A DNA stretch of 64,000 nucleotides from Gonapodya prolifera JEL478. Lineage: Eukaryota; Monoblepharomycota; Monoblepharidomycetes; Monoblepharidales; Gonapodyaceae. The notes beneath the pieces were generated by a model, which had not been told where the DNA came from, ran no database searches, and was given only the letters and a program-made list of their open reading frames with translations. The stretch spans positions 56,700 through 120,699 of the forward strand of contig KQ965743.1 in assembly GCA_001574975.1 (NCBI GenBank). Reading direction: 5' to 3'. A program made the position numbers and the translations under genes. Each line of letters opens with the position of its first letter. Positions within the stretch are counted from its first letter, which is position 1. Positions 33,256 to 45,996 of this stretch are shown here, in pieces.

Positions 33256-34596
33256 TATCTGGATGGTACCATGATGACATAAAGTTTCCTTCGACGTCAT
33301 GCGTTTGTGGATTCTCGGCACATTGCCGCAGTAACCTCCATTCTCTAACTCAACCGTTCGCCGTTAGCGAGGTAAGTGCTCCGCGCCCACGAAGGCGATG
33401 GAGCCCAACCGGGGTTGGGATGCGCATCACACGATGAGCCTGGAAAAGCAGCGCGACCCGACTTGCCGCTCACGCAGTAGACCACTTGAAGCATCCACTC
33501 CACTTCAGCACCTCCAGCGACAAGAGCGGCCGCATATTTATGCCCTCGAGTGTCGGGTCGGGTGCAGGTCCAGCCACGCAACCAGAGCAACGCAAATTCG
33601 CCACGCGCCCCCTCGGGGGTCTGTGGTTCGAGAGAAGCTTTGCAGTGGTCCTTTGCTCTCGCGGCGACTCGATAGAAACCACGCCTGCGCGACAGTGAAC
33701 TGAACTCCACGCGCTGCTCCCAACGAAAAATAGATGACGGGTCGGTGAGTGTCAGTATTGATCCATTGGCATTGAGGCTCGTTCTCACTGAACCTCCAAT
33801 CCTAAACCCGCAGCAGAACTGAAGCAAGGGGAGCCAGAAACAGGTGGACAGGGCCCATGATCGCTTTCAAGGGGTGGCTTAGTGGACGTACGTACGGGCG
33901 GACGATGATCAAGCATCGACTGGCCGACTGTGCCGCCGGTCTCTCGCCCCTTGCGGATGAGTGATCATGGGCCTGTGCGGGTATCGGTGCACTGTTCCTG
34001 ACGCTGCGGGGTGGTTCTGTGGGCAATAAAGTTCATATGAGTTGCAACGTCCATGTTGTGATGAAAAGACCTCGTACGAAGCTCGGGATTGAATTATTGT
34101 GCGATTCTATTCCGAGCTTCGCACAAGGTTTGAAGCAATGAAGTCGCTGGGAGACGGAGAAGAGAGGGGGGGTGAAATTCAGAATGCGGAGGATGCGCAG
34201 GTGAAAACCACGCTTCTGATCAACTCTGATCAGGGTGCTGACAATGTCAAATGAAATGTTCGCTTCGGATAGCTTCTTCAGGCTTCAACAAGAGACAGAA
34301 CCCGACTGCCCCCAGTATCCAGCTCCGTCCTCAAGTGGAGTATTGGTGGCCATGTTCTCCATCGATGCTACATATGCCATTTTGGTTTGGAGTCCGCCCT
34401 GTGCTGCCGCGGCAAGAGAATGCAAGCTTTCGGTAAAGGGATGGGGCGTGTCTGGTGCGCGAGCGAGTGGGAGTGGAGCTGAGACCGAGCGTGACCCCAC
34501 AAAAACACAGGGCGTGCCAGTCCAAAAAAAGGGGTGGCCGCAGGACCTGACCGCAGCATCGGACCGACGCGCGAGTCTTGTCTTGTCTGCCAGCGA
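33256..34596. other. Intergenic, no gene recognised
   Basis: 1.3 kb without a supported gene. Frames of 100-160 residues occur on both strands but lack family features and splice partners. It contains the 10-bp inverted repeat listed separately. Confidence 0.45.
34077..34121. repeat. Perfect 10-bp inverted repeat with 25-nt loop
   Basis: CGAAGCTCGG at 34077-34086 pairs exactly with CCGAGCTTCG at 34112-34121; the AT-rich loop is 25 nt. Could be a hairpin in a non-coding RNA, a protein-binding palindrome, or chance. Confidence 0.6.
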
Positions 34597-37500
34597 ATGG
34601 CACGCTCTCCCGTGAGCGCGCACCGCCACTGCGCCGTGTCCTCTCTGCTGCGCACTCCGCGTCTGCTGGCGGTGGCGCAGAGATGGAACCCCGCCAACTC
34701 CCACGGCGCGATGCAGTCCGCGCGCAGGTGGTACATCGACGAGGGCGTGTACGGCGTCAGGGCAAAGAAAGCCCACGCGTTTGGCGACTGTGGGTCTGGT
34801 TTTCTTTGCATTCGTGCCCTTGCCATCCCACTGACCCCGACTCACCGCTCTCACCGCTCTCACCGCTCTCACCGCTCTCACCGCTCTCACCGCTCCCACC
34901 CCCCACCACCCTCATTGAAACAACAGTCACAGAACAGGAAGTGGAGAACCGGCTCAAGCACGCAAACCTCGTCCGTCTCACCAACGAGTACAAGCGCGAG
35001 GGGTACCGAATGGCCCAATTAGACCCGCTCGGACTTGCCGAGCACCACTCCAAAGCTACTGACGCTGTCCCCGAGCTCGTTCCAGAACGATTCGGTATCG
35101 ACCCGCAGGGCAAGAAGGGAAAGCGGCTGTACAACTTGACGGGCATTGTCACGATGCCTCAAGAACCAAACCCGGAGTCGGTCCCCGTGGAAGCAGTCCT
35201 TGCGCACCTCCAGGACGCGTACTGCGGCAAGATTGCGTTTGAGTTCATGCACTTGCCTGACGCAGGGGAGCGGCGGTGGTGGGCGGAGAATGTGGAGCGG
35301 ATGGCGGGGCAGAAATCGCAGGATGGGGGACTGGGATGGATCAGCGACGCGCGACGACGAAGGTTATGGCAAGTGCTCACCAAGAGTGAGGTGTTTGACC
35401 ACTTCATGGCAAAGCGATTCCCCAACGTCAAACGGTACGGCCTCGAAGGCGCCGAGTCCATGATGTTGACTCTGGACACCTTGTTTGAGGAAATGGCAAA
35501 CTGTGAGTTTATGGAGTCCACGCACGCACTTTTTCCTCCGATTTGAAACACCTTTCTTTCGAAATTTTAGCAAGTGTCGCGACAACCATCATCGGAATGC
35601 CCGTGAGTGACGTCAGAACCTTGCCAAACCACACAACGCAACGTCTCATTCATTCTCTCTTGTCTCATCCATTCTCTCTGTCTCATCCATTCTCTCGTCC
35701 TCCCATCCACACGCGCGATCCTCCGTCGCGTTCGCCAGCACCGCGGCCGCCTCAACCTCCTCACCGGCCTGCTCAAAGTCCCCCCCCGCTTGCTCTTCCA
35801 CAAAGTCCGCGGCAACGCCGAGTTCCCCGAAGACGGGTCAGTCGCGTCCCACATTATCGGGGACGTGATTTCGCACCTGGCCACGAGCGTGGAGCTCGAG
35901 TATGGGAAAGGGACAGTGAGGGCGAGTTTGCTTCATAACCCGAGCCATTTGGAAGCGGTGAACCCCGTGGCTATGGGGAAGGCTAGGTCTAAGCAGGTGC
36001 GGTTCGGTCCGTGCGATTCCACATCGCCTCACTTTATCCCCTTGACGTAACATTTCTCGCATCGCATCGCCTCACACCCCCGACGTGCCGTTTTGCCGTG
36101 CACGTGCACGTGCGTGCGCAGCTGGACCTCTCCAAGACCTCCTCCAACCCCTGCTACCTCGGCGACATGGTCTCGTCCATCATCATCCACGGCGACTCTG
36201 CGTTCGCGGGCCAGGGCATCGTGATGGAATCGCTAGGCCTGTCGGCCTTACCGCACTTCACGTCGGGGGGCAGCGTGCACGTGATTGTGAATAACCAGAT
36301 CGGGTACACAACCGAGGCGGAGAACGCCAGGAGTACGGTGCATGCGAGCGATGTGGCAAAGGGCGTGTTGGCGCCGATTGTGCATGTGAATGGGGATTCG
36401 CCAGAGGTGAGGTGACTGTGGCAGCGTTTTGGATTGTTGAGGGCCGGATTTCGTGACGTATTGGTTTCCGGCTGTGTGATTAGGATGTGGTTCGAGCGAC
36501 CAAGCTTGTGTGGATGTACCGCGACACATTCCGAAAGGACGCGATTCTTGACTTGATCACGTACCGACGATGGGGCCATAACGAAATGGACGAACCTTGT
36601 AAGGTGTTCCTTATCACTGTCACGGCGTCTCTTCGATCAAACACCAAACCAATCCGCCTTCAGCATTCACCCAGCCTCTCATGTACAATAAGATCCGCTC
36701 GCGTCCCTCGGTCGCCGCGCTGTACGAAAGCCATCTCACGGCGTCGCATCCAGACATTGTGCCGGCCGGGGCGTCGAGTGCGTTGCGGGAAGAGTACACG
36801 GCGTTTCTTGACAGCGAGGATAAGGAGAGCTCGTCGTTTGTGCCGGCTGCGGACCATCTTGAGGGGAAATGGGCGGGCATCGTCAGTGCGAGCAAGTGGG
36901 AAACGAATGTTGACACATGTAAGAGAGACGTTGTTCCCCACGCTCGCTCATTCTCGTTTTTCATTCTTTCCCCACCTCGCTCTCGCACGGGGGTACGTTT
37001 TGCTTGCTCCCCCGCGTTTGCGACGGCACCCAGCGTTCCCCCTGGAATCTCTCAAAGCCATTGGGATCGGTTCGGTCGCTGTACCCTCCGACTTCCAAGT
37101 CCATAGCCGTCTCACCAAGTTCCACGTCGAGCCCAGACTCAAAAAACTGAACGACGGAACGGGTCTGGACTGGGCGACCGCCGAAGCGCTGGCCTGGGGC
37201 AGCTTGCTTGCTGAGGGCTTTGACGTCCGAATCTCGGGGCAGGATGTCGGCCGAGGAACGTTCTCGCACCGTCACGTCATGTTCGTGGATCAGCAAACGG
37301 AGGCTATTCATGTCCCGCTCGATGCGTTTTTCGCGTCGGCTGCCGGTGAGCCCCACCTTAACGTCTCGCGAACACCCAGTGCGGGGCGGTTGGAGATTGC
37401 CAACTCTAATCTTTCGGAGCTCGCGGTTCTGGGCTTTGAGTATGGCATGTCCATTGACAATCCCAATAGGCTTTGCATTTGGGAAGCTCAGTTTGGCGAT

Positions 37501-38415
37501 TTCTTCAACGCTGCTCAGGAGATTATCGACACCTTCATCGTCAGCGGCGAGGTGAAATGGCTCCGGCAGAGCTCACTCGTGATGCAACTTCCCTCGGGGT
37601 GGGAAGGCGCCGGACCTGAGCATACGAGCGGCAGGATGGAGCGCTTCCTTCAAGTGAGATATATGCTGCTTTTGAAAATGTTTTCGTTGTAGTGATAGTG
37701 ATGCTCTTGAAGCTTTGCGACGATCGCTTCAACGTGTTGGATGAATCAGGAGAACCGTCCATTCCGTCCTTCTCCGTGGCATTTCCGACAACCCCGGCAC
37801 AGATGTTTCACCTCCTTCGACGTCAAATGCATTTCTCGTACCGCAAACCTCTGATCGTATTTACACCAAAGTCATACCTCAAGCATCCATCGGTAGTCTC
37901 TAGGCTCGACGAAATGGGGCCGGGTACCTCTTGGCAACCAATTGTTGCAGATCCTCTTCTCACACAGAGCCCACAGACGGTTGATCGAGTGGTGTTTTGC
38001 ACGGGAAAGCTCTACTTTGAGCTTGCTGCCAAAAGGAAGGAGTTGGGGTTGGACAGTCAAGTTGCCCTCGTCAGACTTGAGGAGCTCTGCCCATTCCCCT
38101 CGTTTCAGCTTCTTGACCAAGTCGTCAAGCCACTGCAGGGTACATCTCGAAGTGTGACTTGGGTGTGGGCACAGGAAGAGCCACAGAATCAAGGAGCCTG
38201 GACTTTTGTAGAACCACGTCTTTCGAAAGTTATTGGAGATAAGGTGAGAATTGGAAACGTATGGTATGAATTGAATCTTTCTCAAGTTTGAATCACGTTG
38301 GCGTTAGATTCTGTTTTCTGGAAGGACAACGAGCGCCGTTCCCGGCACGGGAGTTTCGAAATGGCACAAAAGGGAGCAGGAGATGGTCGTCGGGCAGCCT
38401 TTCCTTTACAAATAA
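34597..38415 (+). CDS. DHTKD1: 2-oxoadipate dehydrogenase E1 component (DHTKD1 type), mitochondrial
   Basis: Thiamine-diphosphate E1 of the 2-oxoadipate dehydrogenase complex in the mitochondrial matrix (lysine/tryptophan breakdown). ATG 34597 opens a presequence-like N-terminus ('[19 protein letters not shown]') that runs to '[13 protein letters not shown]', like the VYGYRP start of DHTKD1. At least eight exons follow: '[20 protein letters not shown]', '[20 protein letters not shown]', '[20 protein letters not shown]', '[20 protein letters not shown]', '[20 protein letters not shown]', '[12 protein letters not shown]', '[20 protein letters not shown]', '[20 protein letters not shown]' and '[20 protein letters not shown]', then a last exon ending '[16 protein letters not shown]'. 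The short N-terminus and the absence of the longer OGDH leader favour DHTKD1 over 2-oxoglutarate dehydrogenase. Intron 1 holds a 9-bp tandem repeat. Confidence 0.88.
34841..34894 (+). repeat. Six perfect copies of a 9-bp tandem repeat
   Basis: CTCACCGCT repeated six times in a row inside the first intron of the DHTKD1-type gene. A length-variable minisatellite, probably without function. Confidence 0.9.
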
Positions 38416-38485
38416 TGTAAATGTAGATACATTATGCCACCCAACGTCATGAGTCAGTGGTCAGTGCCCACCGCGAATTTCAATC

Positions 38486-40263
38486 ATGCTCCCCACGCAC
38501 TCGGTTCCTTCTCTTATCGGACGTGCCGTCAACAAATCGATCCGAACTTCCTTGTGCATCTGTTCCAGGCAATACTATGCTGCCGCACGCAGTGGACGAT
38601 TGCATCTTCAAGAATCGGCTTTCACGAGGTTTTCATCACAACCTCATGTCCGATTGTTTTACACAAAGAAACGTGGCTCGGCGATGGGTGGAATTTTCGG
38701 CGAATCTACGGAAGAAGTCTCCAAATCGACGAACGATGCGATTCCGGAAGCCGATGTGACTCTGGTACGAGCTCGTGGTTCAATTTCGGGAGGAAACCGA
38801 GACATTTAATTCAAATTCTGCAGGTTCCTGAAGTGGAAGAGCTCCTCAAAAGTATGAAGTGCGGTCATTCGAACGAAACCAAGGAGGTGCTTACTTGAAT
38901 TGCTGTTGCACCAGAGATCCTTCCACCTGAAAACATTCTCCAAAGGCTGCACGACGACCAGAGGATTGCACTTTCGCCTGCTACTCAGATCGCTATTGTT
39001 CGGAGAGTTCTACAGGCTCTGAGAGATTCTGAGGGGGTGGATGAGGATGAGAAGGATGTTGTTCTTGAACTTCTCGACTCAGAGCTTTTAAAATGTGAGA
39101 ATGGTGCCACATCAGTGGGTTTCATGTGGCTAATATGCGTGTTCCAATACAGTTTCACAGGATGATCCGAACTCGTTGACCTCAATCGCAATTGTTCTGT
39201 CGCGCCACTCTTCTGGTTTGTTTCATGTGTGAACCCCTATTCTACCCGATATTCGTAATTTATTCTCTATTCATAGAGGGTATCCCAGCCACAGTAACTC
39301 TCCTGCACTCAATTCTGCGCAACCATCACCACGCAAATGCAGAGTATCTGCTGGCACAGTTGATACACGCCGGTTTGGATCCCGCCTATCCCCCACCAGA
39401 TCACACTGCGGCCGCAATCCATATGCTTGATCATCTCGCTTCTGGACACGGCCATCCGCAGGCTTGTTATACACTGGCAAGTTACTATGCCGGTTCGCAA
39501 GACTCGGAGGAAAGGAAACGGGTCCCCGATCTCCTTCACACTGCCGCGGAAGCTGGAATTGGCGCTGCTTGGACACAACTTGGGGTGTTGTTCGGGTCTG
39601 GCCAAGATATTGTTGAGATTGACCTTTCCAAAAGCCTTGAATGCTACCAGAAAGCAGCCTCATTGGACAACCCACAAGGGGCATTTGCTGCTGGCACAAT
39701 GTGGATGGATGGCAAAGGAACACCGGCAAGCACAAAGGATTTTTCTAAAGCTCTCAATTACTTCAAGCAAGCCGCCGAAAGAGGTGAAATTCAAGCACAG
39801 ACAACACGCATTCACTGCCAAAAAATGCTGATGTGTTCTTGAAAGGACTTCCCGTTGCGCAGCATAATCTCGCGATTGCGTACTTCACTGGCTTGAAAGA
39901 CTCTTCCGGGAGACCAATTGTTGAGCAGTCCATTCCCACGGCAATCGAGTACTTCAAGATGGCAGCTGAGGGACATTTTCAACCATCTCAGGTGAAGCCT
40001 ATTTCGAACGTTCCAGCTTTCTTTGCATGAAGATGTGTGTTTTGTTAGATTAATTTGGCGAAGCTACACCTGTCTGGGGAGCACCTCCCCCAGTCCACTG
40101 CACTGGCTCGAAAGTATCTCAACGATGCCATTTCTCTTGGAGGTTCTGTTGTGAGTCAGATCAATAGCGTGGTCTGGCAATGTTTCTCACGATATTCTAT
40201 CGTAAGGCGGATGACGCGAGAACCGTTCTTCGGGAAATGGAAGAAGAGGAGGACACCGAGTGA
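38486..40263 (+). CDS. Mitochondrial Sel1-like repeat protein
   Basis: ATG 38486 starts a basic, Ser/Arg-rich N-terminus ('MLPTHSVPSLIGRAVNKSIR' onward to 'ARSGRLHLQESAFTRFSSQP') that looks like a mitochondrial targeting sequence. Several exons follow. The C-terminal half is a run of Sel1/TPR-type helical hairpins: 'AAIHMLDHLASGHGHPQACY', 'KRVPDLLHTAAEAGIGAAWT', 'SLECYQKAASLDNPQGAFAA', 'ALNYFKQAAERGEIQAQ', 'AIEYFKMAAEGHFQPSQ' and 'ARKYLNDAISLGGSVV', with the A..G.....LG pattern of Sel1 repeats. It ends in an acidic tail ('VLREMEEEEDTE') at TGA 40261-40263. Such proteins scaffold complexes; mitochondrial members include respiratory-chain assembly factors, but nothing here identifies the partner. 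Confidence 0.7.
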
Positions 40264-40347
40264 TGACATGTACACAATCGGAATTATTTTAATGACGAAT
40301 CAATCATAAAATATCATACCACAACTTTCCGGCAGAATGTAATCCAA

Positions 40348-43300
40348 TCAATGAGCAGGTCCATTCGCCCCACCGTTCGAAGCCATCTTACCCCCCACTT
40401 CCGTCATTAATTGTATTCGCCAGCCTCTTGCCCGTCCACCCGCGGCAACAAAAATCATGTCGCGATTTTGACACAAGAATCGCATAGCCTCCCCCTTTGG
40501 TGCTTTCATCACCTGGACTATTGTGCCAGTCTTCCACAATGCCACCTCGACAGTTTCACTGCAAACTGCAGCAACGTAGTGTTCTGGTACAAGCACCACA
40601 CGCGATGGTGGCTCAGACCATTTTATCATGTACCCTTTCGGACCTCCATAACCAAGAGTCTGAGTATCCACGACCTTTCCTTCGACGTCAACGATCCGCG
40701 AAACGTTCGAGAATGTCGCCAAAAAGACCCTCTGAACTTCTTCCAGTGATTTCTTCCCAGCTCCTGCTGTTGGCGCCATCGCAGCACGAATTTTTTTGTT
40801 GATAGTTGAATTCGGTCGGATGAGTGTGCCAATCTTTTGCTTTACAGCGTCGGAGAAAGGGATCTGTGACCAGCTCTGCCAGCGAGGATTGGTCATGGCG
40901 CCAAACTTGCCCATGTTTTCCGTGAACTCTCTGGTCACAGGAAGCTCGACGACCTGCGCGTCATCAGACTGAATGAGATCACCCTCGAGATTGTAGGCCA
41001 AGAAGAGCTGTTTAATGAAAACGCCATCGTGGAGAAGACTGATAGATTTCGGTGACTCTGGCAGCCAAAAGTCCTTCACTTTCAGGAACTTCAGATATGG
41101 GTCCACCGCCCACTCATACCAGACGGCCGTGTTACCGGCCATTGGAGTGGCGACTAGTGCTAAAAGGTGCACCGACTGTTGCGTCCTTTCCACCACGAAC
41201 ATTTTGCACGATTTGCTGCCCACAATCTTGATGTAGTCATTCGCCCACTGATCAACCATGTCTGCACTTGTCAAATGGGACTGTTCCTGCAGATTGACAC
41301 GTGAGTATGGATCATCCTCGTCTTCCGCAGTTGCCGCTGCAGGTTTGTCCGGCTTGAGCCGTAAGGCAATGCCCGCCTCATCAGCAGCAGCCTTTCCGCA
41401 CACCTGTCCAACCCGAAGTTGAATCAATCGCTTTATGCTCCTTAATTTATACTGCCGAACGTGATCGTTCCGGCCTGACAAAGCGAGCATAACTCCATAA
41501 TCTTCCAGGACGGAAATCTGCCGGAATCGCACATCCTGTATGATTGCGATGGCTTTCTGCTGGTCCTGGGGTTGATTTATGTCGATGAAATAGAGACCCT
41601 TGTCAGTACCGAAAACAAAGAAAGGTCCAATGAGGTCTCCTGTATTGATCTCGGCAGGAATTCTGGAGTCACCCAGTGGAATGGCATAGAGTAAACGCTT
41701 TTCGTTCGAGCTATCAGGAGCCTAGTCGTCGCTTTAATGTCAACAATCCGGCTTTAAAGGCACCTATACATATCAAAGAGCTCACTGGAGGAATCGACTG
41801 GCGTTGCGCCCTCGGATCCACTGGCGTAGGGACCGTCGCATGTGGCATCCCATTGACCGGAACACGAAATTCGGCTTGCGCAACCAGTTGGCCCGGGATA
41901 GGTGATGAAAACTGGGGACGAGGTTCTGCAGGTACAACAGGAGGGGCTGAAGGGGCCACCTGGACGGCCGGACCATCGAAGTTCTGAAAGGGATCCTGCT
42001 CGTCTTCATCGTCAGTCGGTCTTTTCCCAGATTTAGCGGCTTCTCGGTCACGACGGTAACGGCGAACAAGATCCGCTAAAATTTCCTGACGTTTCTGCGG
42101 CGTTGCCGCCCTTGCTTTCGCGAAAAACTCGTGGTTGAGAAGTTGTGCGGCTGATGGACGTCTCGCGGGATCCCGAATGAGGCTAAAAATGACGGTAAAG
42201 TCAGCTAATCGAAAGGATGAATATGGCAAACGTCTTCAACGATGATGGCTATGATGAGTGAAGCTCTCCCCATTGCCCCGCCCTGCCCGCCATCATCGAT
42301 GCGATAGCAAAAGAGGTCTGCGGATCAAAGTAAGTTGACTAACCATTGCGCAACGAAGTCTCGAAATTCTCTAGTGAAGACTTTGGGTTTCGCGAAACCC
42401 AATTCCTGCATCTGCGGAATCAATTTCATCGCTCGCATCGGATGAATTTCCGACAGTGGCGGGTTCTTCTCTGCAATTTCGATGGCGGTGATACCGATTG
42501 ACCATACGTCTGCCTTGGAGTCATACGAGGCGGTGGCATAAGTTGGTCCGTCGGGCTCGCACGCAATAACCTCTGGGGCCATCCAGTATCTACAGGTAGG
42601 TCCAACGAGAATGGTAGAAAACGTTGAGTGGAAGATGGGGTTGAGATCTTCAATTTTAAGACGTACGGTGTTCCTATGAACGTCCTTGCACGGTCTCCCG
42701 GTTGTTTGAGCTTCGCGGACACTCCAAAGTCTCCTAACTTTACTTCCCCTCCCTCTGTCATGAACAAGTTCCCCGCTTTGATGTCCCGGTGGATTGTGTG
42801 TGCTTTCGTATGGAGATAGTCTAGTCCCTGTGTAAAAAGTAGCACATCAACCAACCTAATTGATGAGTACCATTGTACATACTCTGAGAGTTTCATATAG
42901 AATAACAGAAATCACGTCTTCGGTAAGAGGTTTTTTTATGCCTTCAAATGACTACATGAACAAAGGATCACAGCATTGCGAAAGCCACTTTTCTCTCACC
43001 TCTATATATACTATCCAAGGCACCACCTCCACAAAACTCCATGCATATCTAGATGTCGGATTGCACACCGGGTGTTAATAGGAACAGGCTCAAACAAGAA
43101 ACACCGGGATCCCAAACAAAGTCGGATCTCTTGTAGCCTTCCGACCGCTAGTTTCCATTAAATGACGAAAGTCGTCCAATGTACCCCCCATTTGGAGGTG
43201 TATCAATCTTTATCACATGGTTTTTCGCCCAGTCGAACGGATCATCAGCAAGTTTGCTTGGGGTTCAACCGTTGGACAATCAGAGTCACCCCGACCTTCC

Positions 43301-43952
43301 ATCGGCAGGGTGCTCCAGTAGCGCGCATCTCACGCTAACGTCGGCAAGCATTTCAAACGGCTCATTCGCAGCACTCACCCAAAGATCCAGTGCTTTGATG
43401 AAGAGACCCATAAATCTAACAATATTGGGGTGCGCGCAGTCTCTCAGGATTTCCATCTCTAGTAACGTTTCACGAAGTTCTTCTTCCTTCAGTTCGACTA
43501 CCTTCACTGCCGTGATATCATTGGTCGCAGTGAGGCGTGCCTGAAAGTTGGGTCACCAAGTTACACGTGAATGATTTCATAGGAGGATGTTTCAAAGCAA
43601 AGGCAAAGACATTATCAAGTGTGAAATGATCACGCTGCCATGAGTAAATGAACTCACCTTGTAGACCTGGTGTTCAGACCAGAGCGAGTCAGGCAGGTCC
43701 CCCAGACAAATTCAACGAAGCAGAGATGAATCAGCATGTTGCATTTCAATCAATTCAAGTGGGGTCGCCTTCACAATGATGTCCCACCCCCTATCGCGTC
43801 TGGAAGGATTCCCTCACATTTCCGTAGTTGCCCTTTCCGATCACTTCAAGCAGTTCAACTTTGCCCTTAGGCCCTTGGATCTGGAGGAGCTGTGGAAACT
43901 TCCTCGCAAACCGCATGAGGACAGCTTGGCTGTCCACCTGCGGTCGCGCCAT
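40348..43952 (-). CDS. STE20-family germinal-centre kinase with CNH domain (MAP4K-like)
   Basis: Ser/Thr kinase of the GCK branch on the minus strand. ATG 43952 begins '[20 protein letters not shown]', then the glycine-rich loop '[13 protein letters not shown]'. Further exons give the VAIK-type Lys in '[20 protein letters not shown]', the C-helix Glu, the HRD loop '[20 protein letters not shown]', '[10 protein letters not shown]', the activation segment '[13 protein letters not shown]' (across an intron) and '[20 protein letters not shown]', a complete and presumably active kinase. A Pro-rich, acidic linker follows ('[15 protein letters not shown]'). The last 390 residues form a citron-homology (CNH) beta-propeller: '[20 protein letters not shown]', '[20 protein letters not shown]', '[20 protein letters not shown]'. 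Expected role: MAPK or cytoskeletal signalling under a small GTPase. Confidence 0.83.
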
Positions 43953-44163
43953 TGCTGTCCAGCACGATTATGTGACTAATGTGAGGGCGGGGGATGGCTT
44001 TGGAATTGGGCTGGAGGTCCCTGATTGCCACAGCGATGGATGGAGACAGGCAAGGTACAAAGGACCGATGTAAATATGATGGGAGTGAGAGGGCGACCAC
44101 GGGAATTCGCTAACTAACTTATTGAAGCATACTATCTCATTTCCACATTCAAGCAATGAATAA

Positions 44164-45793
44164 TTACATAATTAGATAAACCAGCATACTAATGCATAAA
44201 GAAGAGACGCAGGTAAGGAGAGGATAGGATAAACTTCTAGTAGTTGATGAATTGGTACGTTGTGGTGTGCTAGCACCTTCGTTCATGCCGACATTTGGCA
44301 AAGAAGTTGGAGTCCGAGTGGTGACTGTCCCAGAAGGTGCTGCAGAAGTTGGGGCTACTGACGGAGTGTAGTCTATGAGTGTCGCGGTGATAACTTCATG
44401 AAAGTTGTGGATGGGTAGGTTGACAGAGGGAGTGATACCGAGTGTGGTACCCTGTGAACAGTATGCCCTGAAAGAGAAAACTTGGCATAAAACGCTTCAG
44501 CGCACCTCGAGATCGCTTACAGGAGGTAATTAAATAATCCAGGAAGAAGATCATTGTCAGAACTCGTGTCACCCGTCAGATACCGACGGCGGAATGTTAC
44601 GTTGTAGGCACCAGTCGAAGGATTGTAGAACCCTCTGAGGGGAACGGCGCTCTGTTCAAAATCTAACGTAGGAGGTCCGTACGCGTTTCCCGAGGACCAA
44701 TCGGAAACAACAATGCTTCCCTGTGGTGTGGGCCATGTGACGTAGCTGATACCAAAACGCGAGACAAAATAAAATGTGCACAAAAAATGCAAACCAAATA
44801 AAACACTTACATGTCACTCTGTGGCATCACTCCTTTCGGGTTGATACCAAATGCTGCCCATGTCAGATTTAATTTGACGAGGGACAGAGTTATGTCGGCA
44901 TAACCCTGTCCGGCATCTCGAATGTTGACACAAAAAGTGGTGTCTGCTCCCGCGCAAGCCAATTTATTGGCAGAGTCCACGAAGGTTTTTGGGGCAAGAG
45001 ATCCAGCGGTATCAATCAACGTGATGTTCCGAAAGACTTCATGGAACGAATGATAATTGATCACTGCGTTGGTGACAGGCCTCGGAGGTGTTCCGAGATT
45101 GTACACACTGCACAGAAAGTTAACGCGTCACGTATGTCTCCAGCTCCTTGACCGCACGGTAAATTGCTTACAGGGCATAGTTCTGAGGTGCGGCAATAAG
45201 GTCATTGTCCAACCTGTCTCCCGTGAAGAATCTTCGGCGAAATACAACACTGAAATTTCCGGAAGTGGCATTATACGATGAGAGACTAGCGATGGGGAAA
45301 ACATCTTGGGAGTCGTCGGAGAGAGGCATTATGTGTTCCACAGCCTTTCTGTCACTCATGAATCTGAAGAGACGGATCTCAGGCATCTGATGCGAAAACC
45401 ATGCACCGACGTCTTACATGCTACTGTCGTTGGTAGGATATGCTAGATGTACGTCCGTTCCAGGCATGACCGCCTCCGATGTCATGATTCCAAATGCAAC
45501 CCAGCTGATGGCGGAACCGGCAGCGTTCAATAAAAGGTCCACCAGTGGGGTAAGACGATGAGAATAATTTAAATGGGCACATATAAGCTCAACTACATCC
45601 AAAACGTGACGCGCAAAACTCACCCGAGATTCGTTTTGGTTAGATTTACTCGGACTGACGCGAAACCTTGGCCAGATGTCAACATCTCGACGCAAAAGCT
45701 GGGCTCGCGTGGCGAGCAAAAGGGAAGAGAGAACACCTTCGCGACCCATGATGCAGCTAGGATGGCTCGTAGAATATAATTTCGGAGAATCAT
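44164..45793 (-). CDS. GPI-anchored protein with two tandem DOMON (CDH-cytochrome-like) domains
   Basis: Surface protein on the minus strand. ATG 45793 opens a signal peptide ('ILRAILAASWVAKVFSLPFC'). Domain 1: 'FCVEMLTSGQGFASVRVNLT', 'WVAFGIMTSEAVMPGTDVHL', 'YNATSGNFSVVFRRRFFTGD' and a His block 'NAVINYHSFHEVFRN'. Domain 2 repeats the plan: 'FCVNIRDAGQGYADITLSLV', 'WAAFGINPKGVMPQSDMSYV', 'YNPSTGAYNVTFRRRYLTGD' and 'SVNLPIHNFHEVI'. The conserved Met (in the M.G/Q.D loop) and His are in the places that ligate haem b in cellobiose-dehydrogenase cytochrome domains. A Ser/Thr/Pro stalk and a hydrophobic end ('LLTCVSSLCISMLVYLIM') suggest a GPI anchor. Likely an extracellular electron-transfer or sugar-binding protein. 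There is no flavin dehydrogenase or cytochrome b561 part. Confidence 0.75.
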
Positions 45794-45996
45794 CGATGCT
45801 AGGGGTGGGGGCTTTCCTCGACGACGAAAAGAAGGTTTCAAAATCGCCGACTGATGCCAGCCAGCATCGGCAGAAAGGGGAAAGAGGGACGGGGGGAGGG
45901 GGGAGGGATGAACTCTTGGGCTGCCGCACACCACTCAACCAGTACAAAATTTCCCTGTCATCCTTATCTCTCCCTCCTCACCTTTCCCCACTGAGG
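45794..45996. promoter_or_regulatory. Divergent promoter region (DOMON gene / RasGEF gene)
   Basis: 203 bp between divergent start codons. It includes a purine run followed by CTC/TCC-rich sequence just before the RasGEF start. No specific element identified. Confidence 0.35.

Noticed and set aside
34285-34899. Minus-strand frame with a repeated AVR motif
   Set aside because: The repeat is the antisense of the 9-bp minisatellite in DHTKD1 intron 1.
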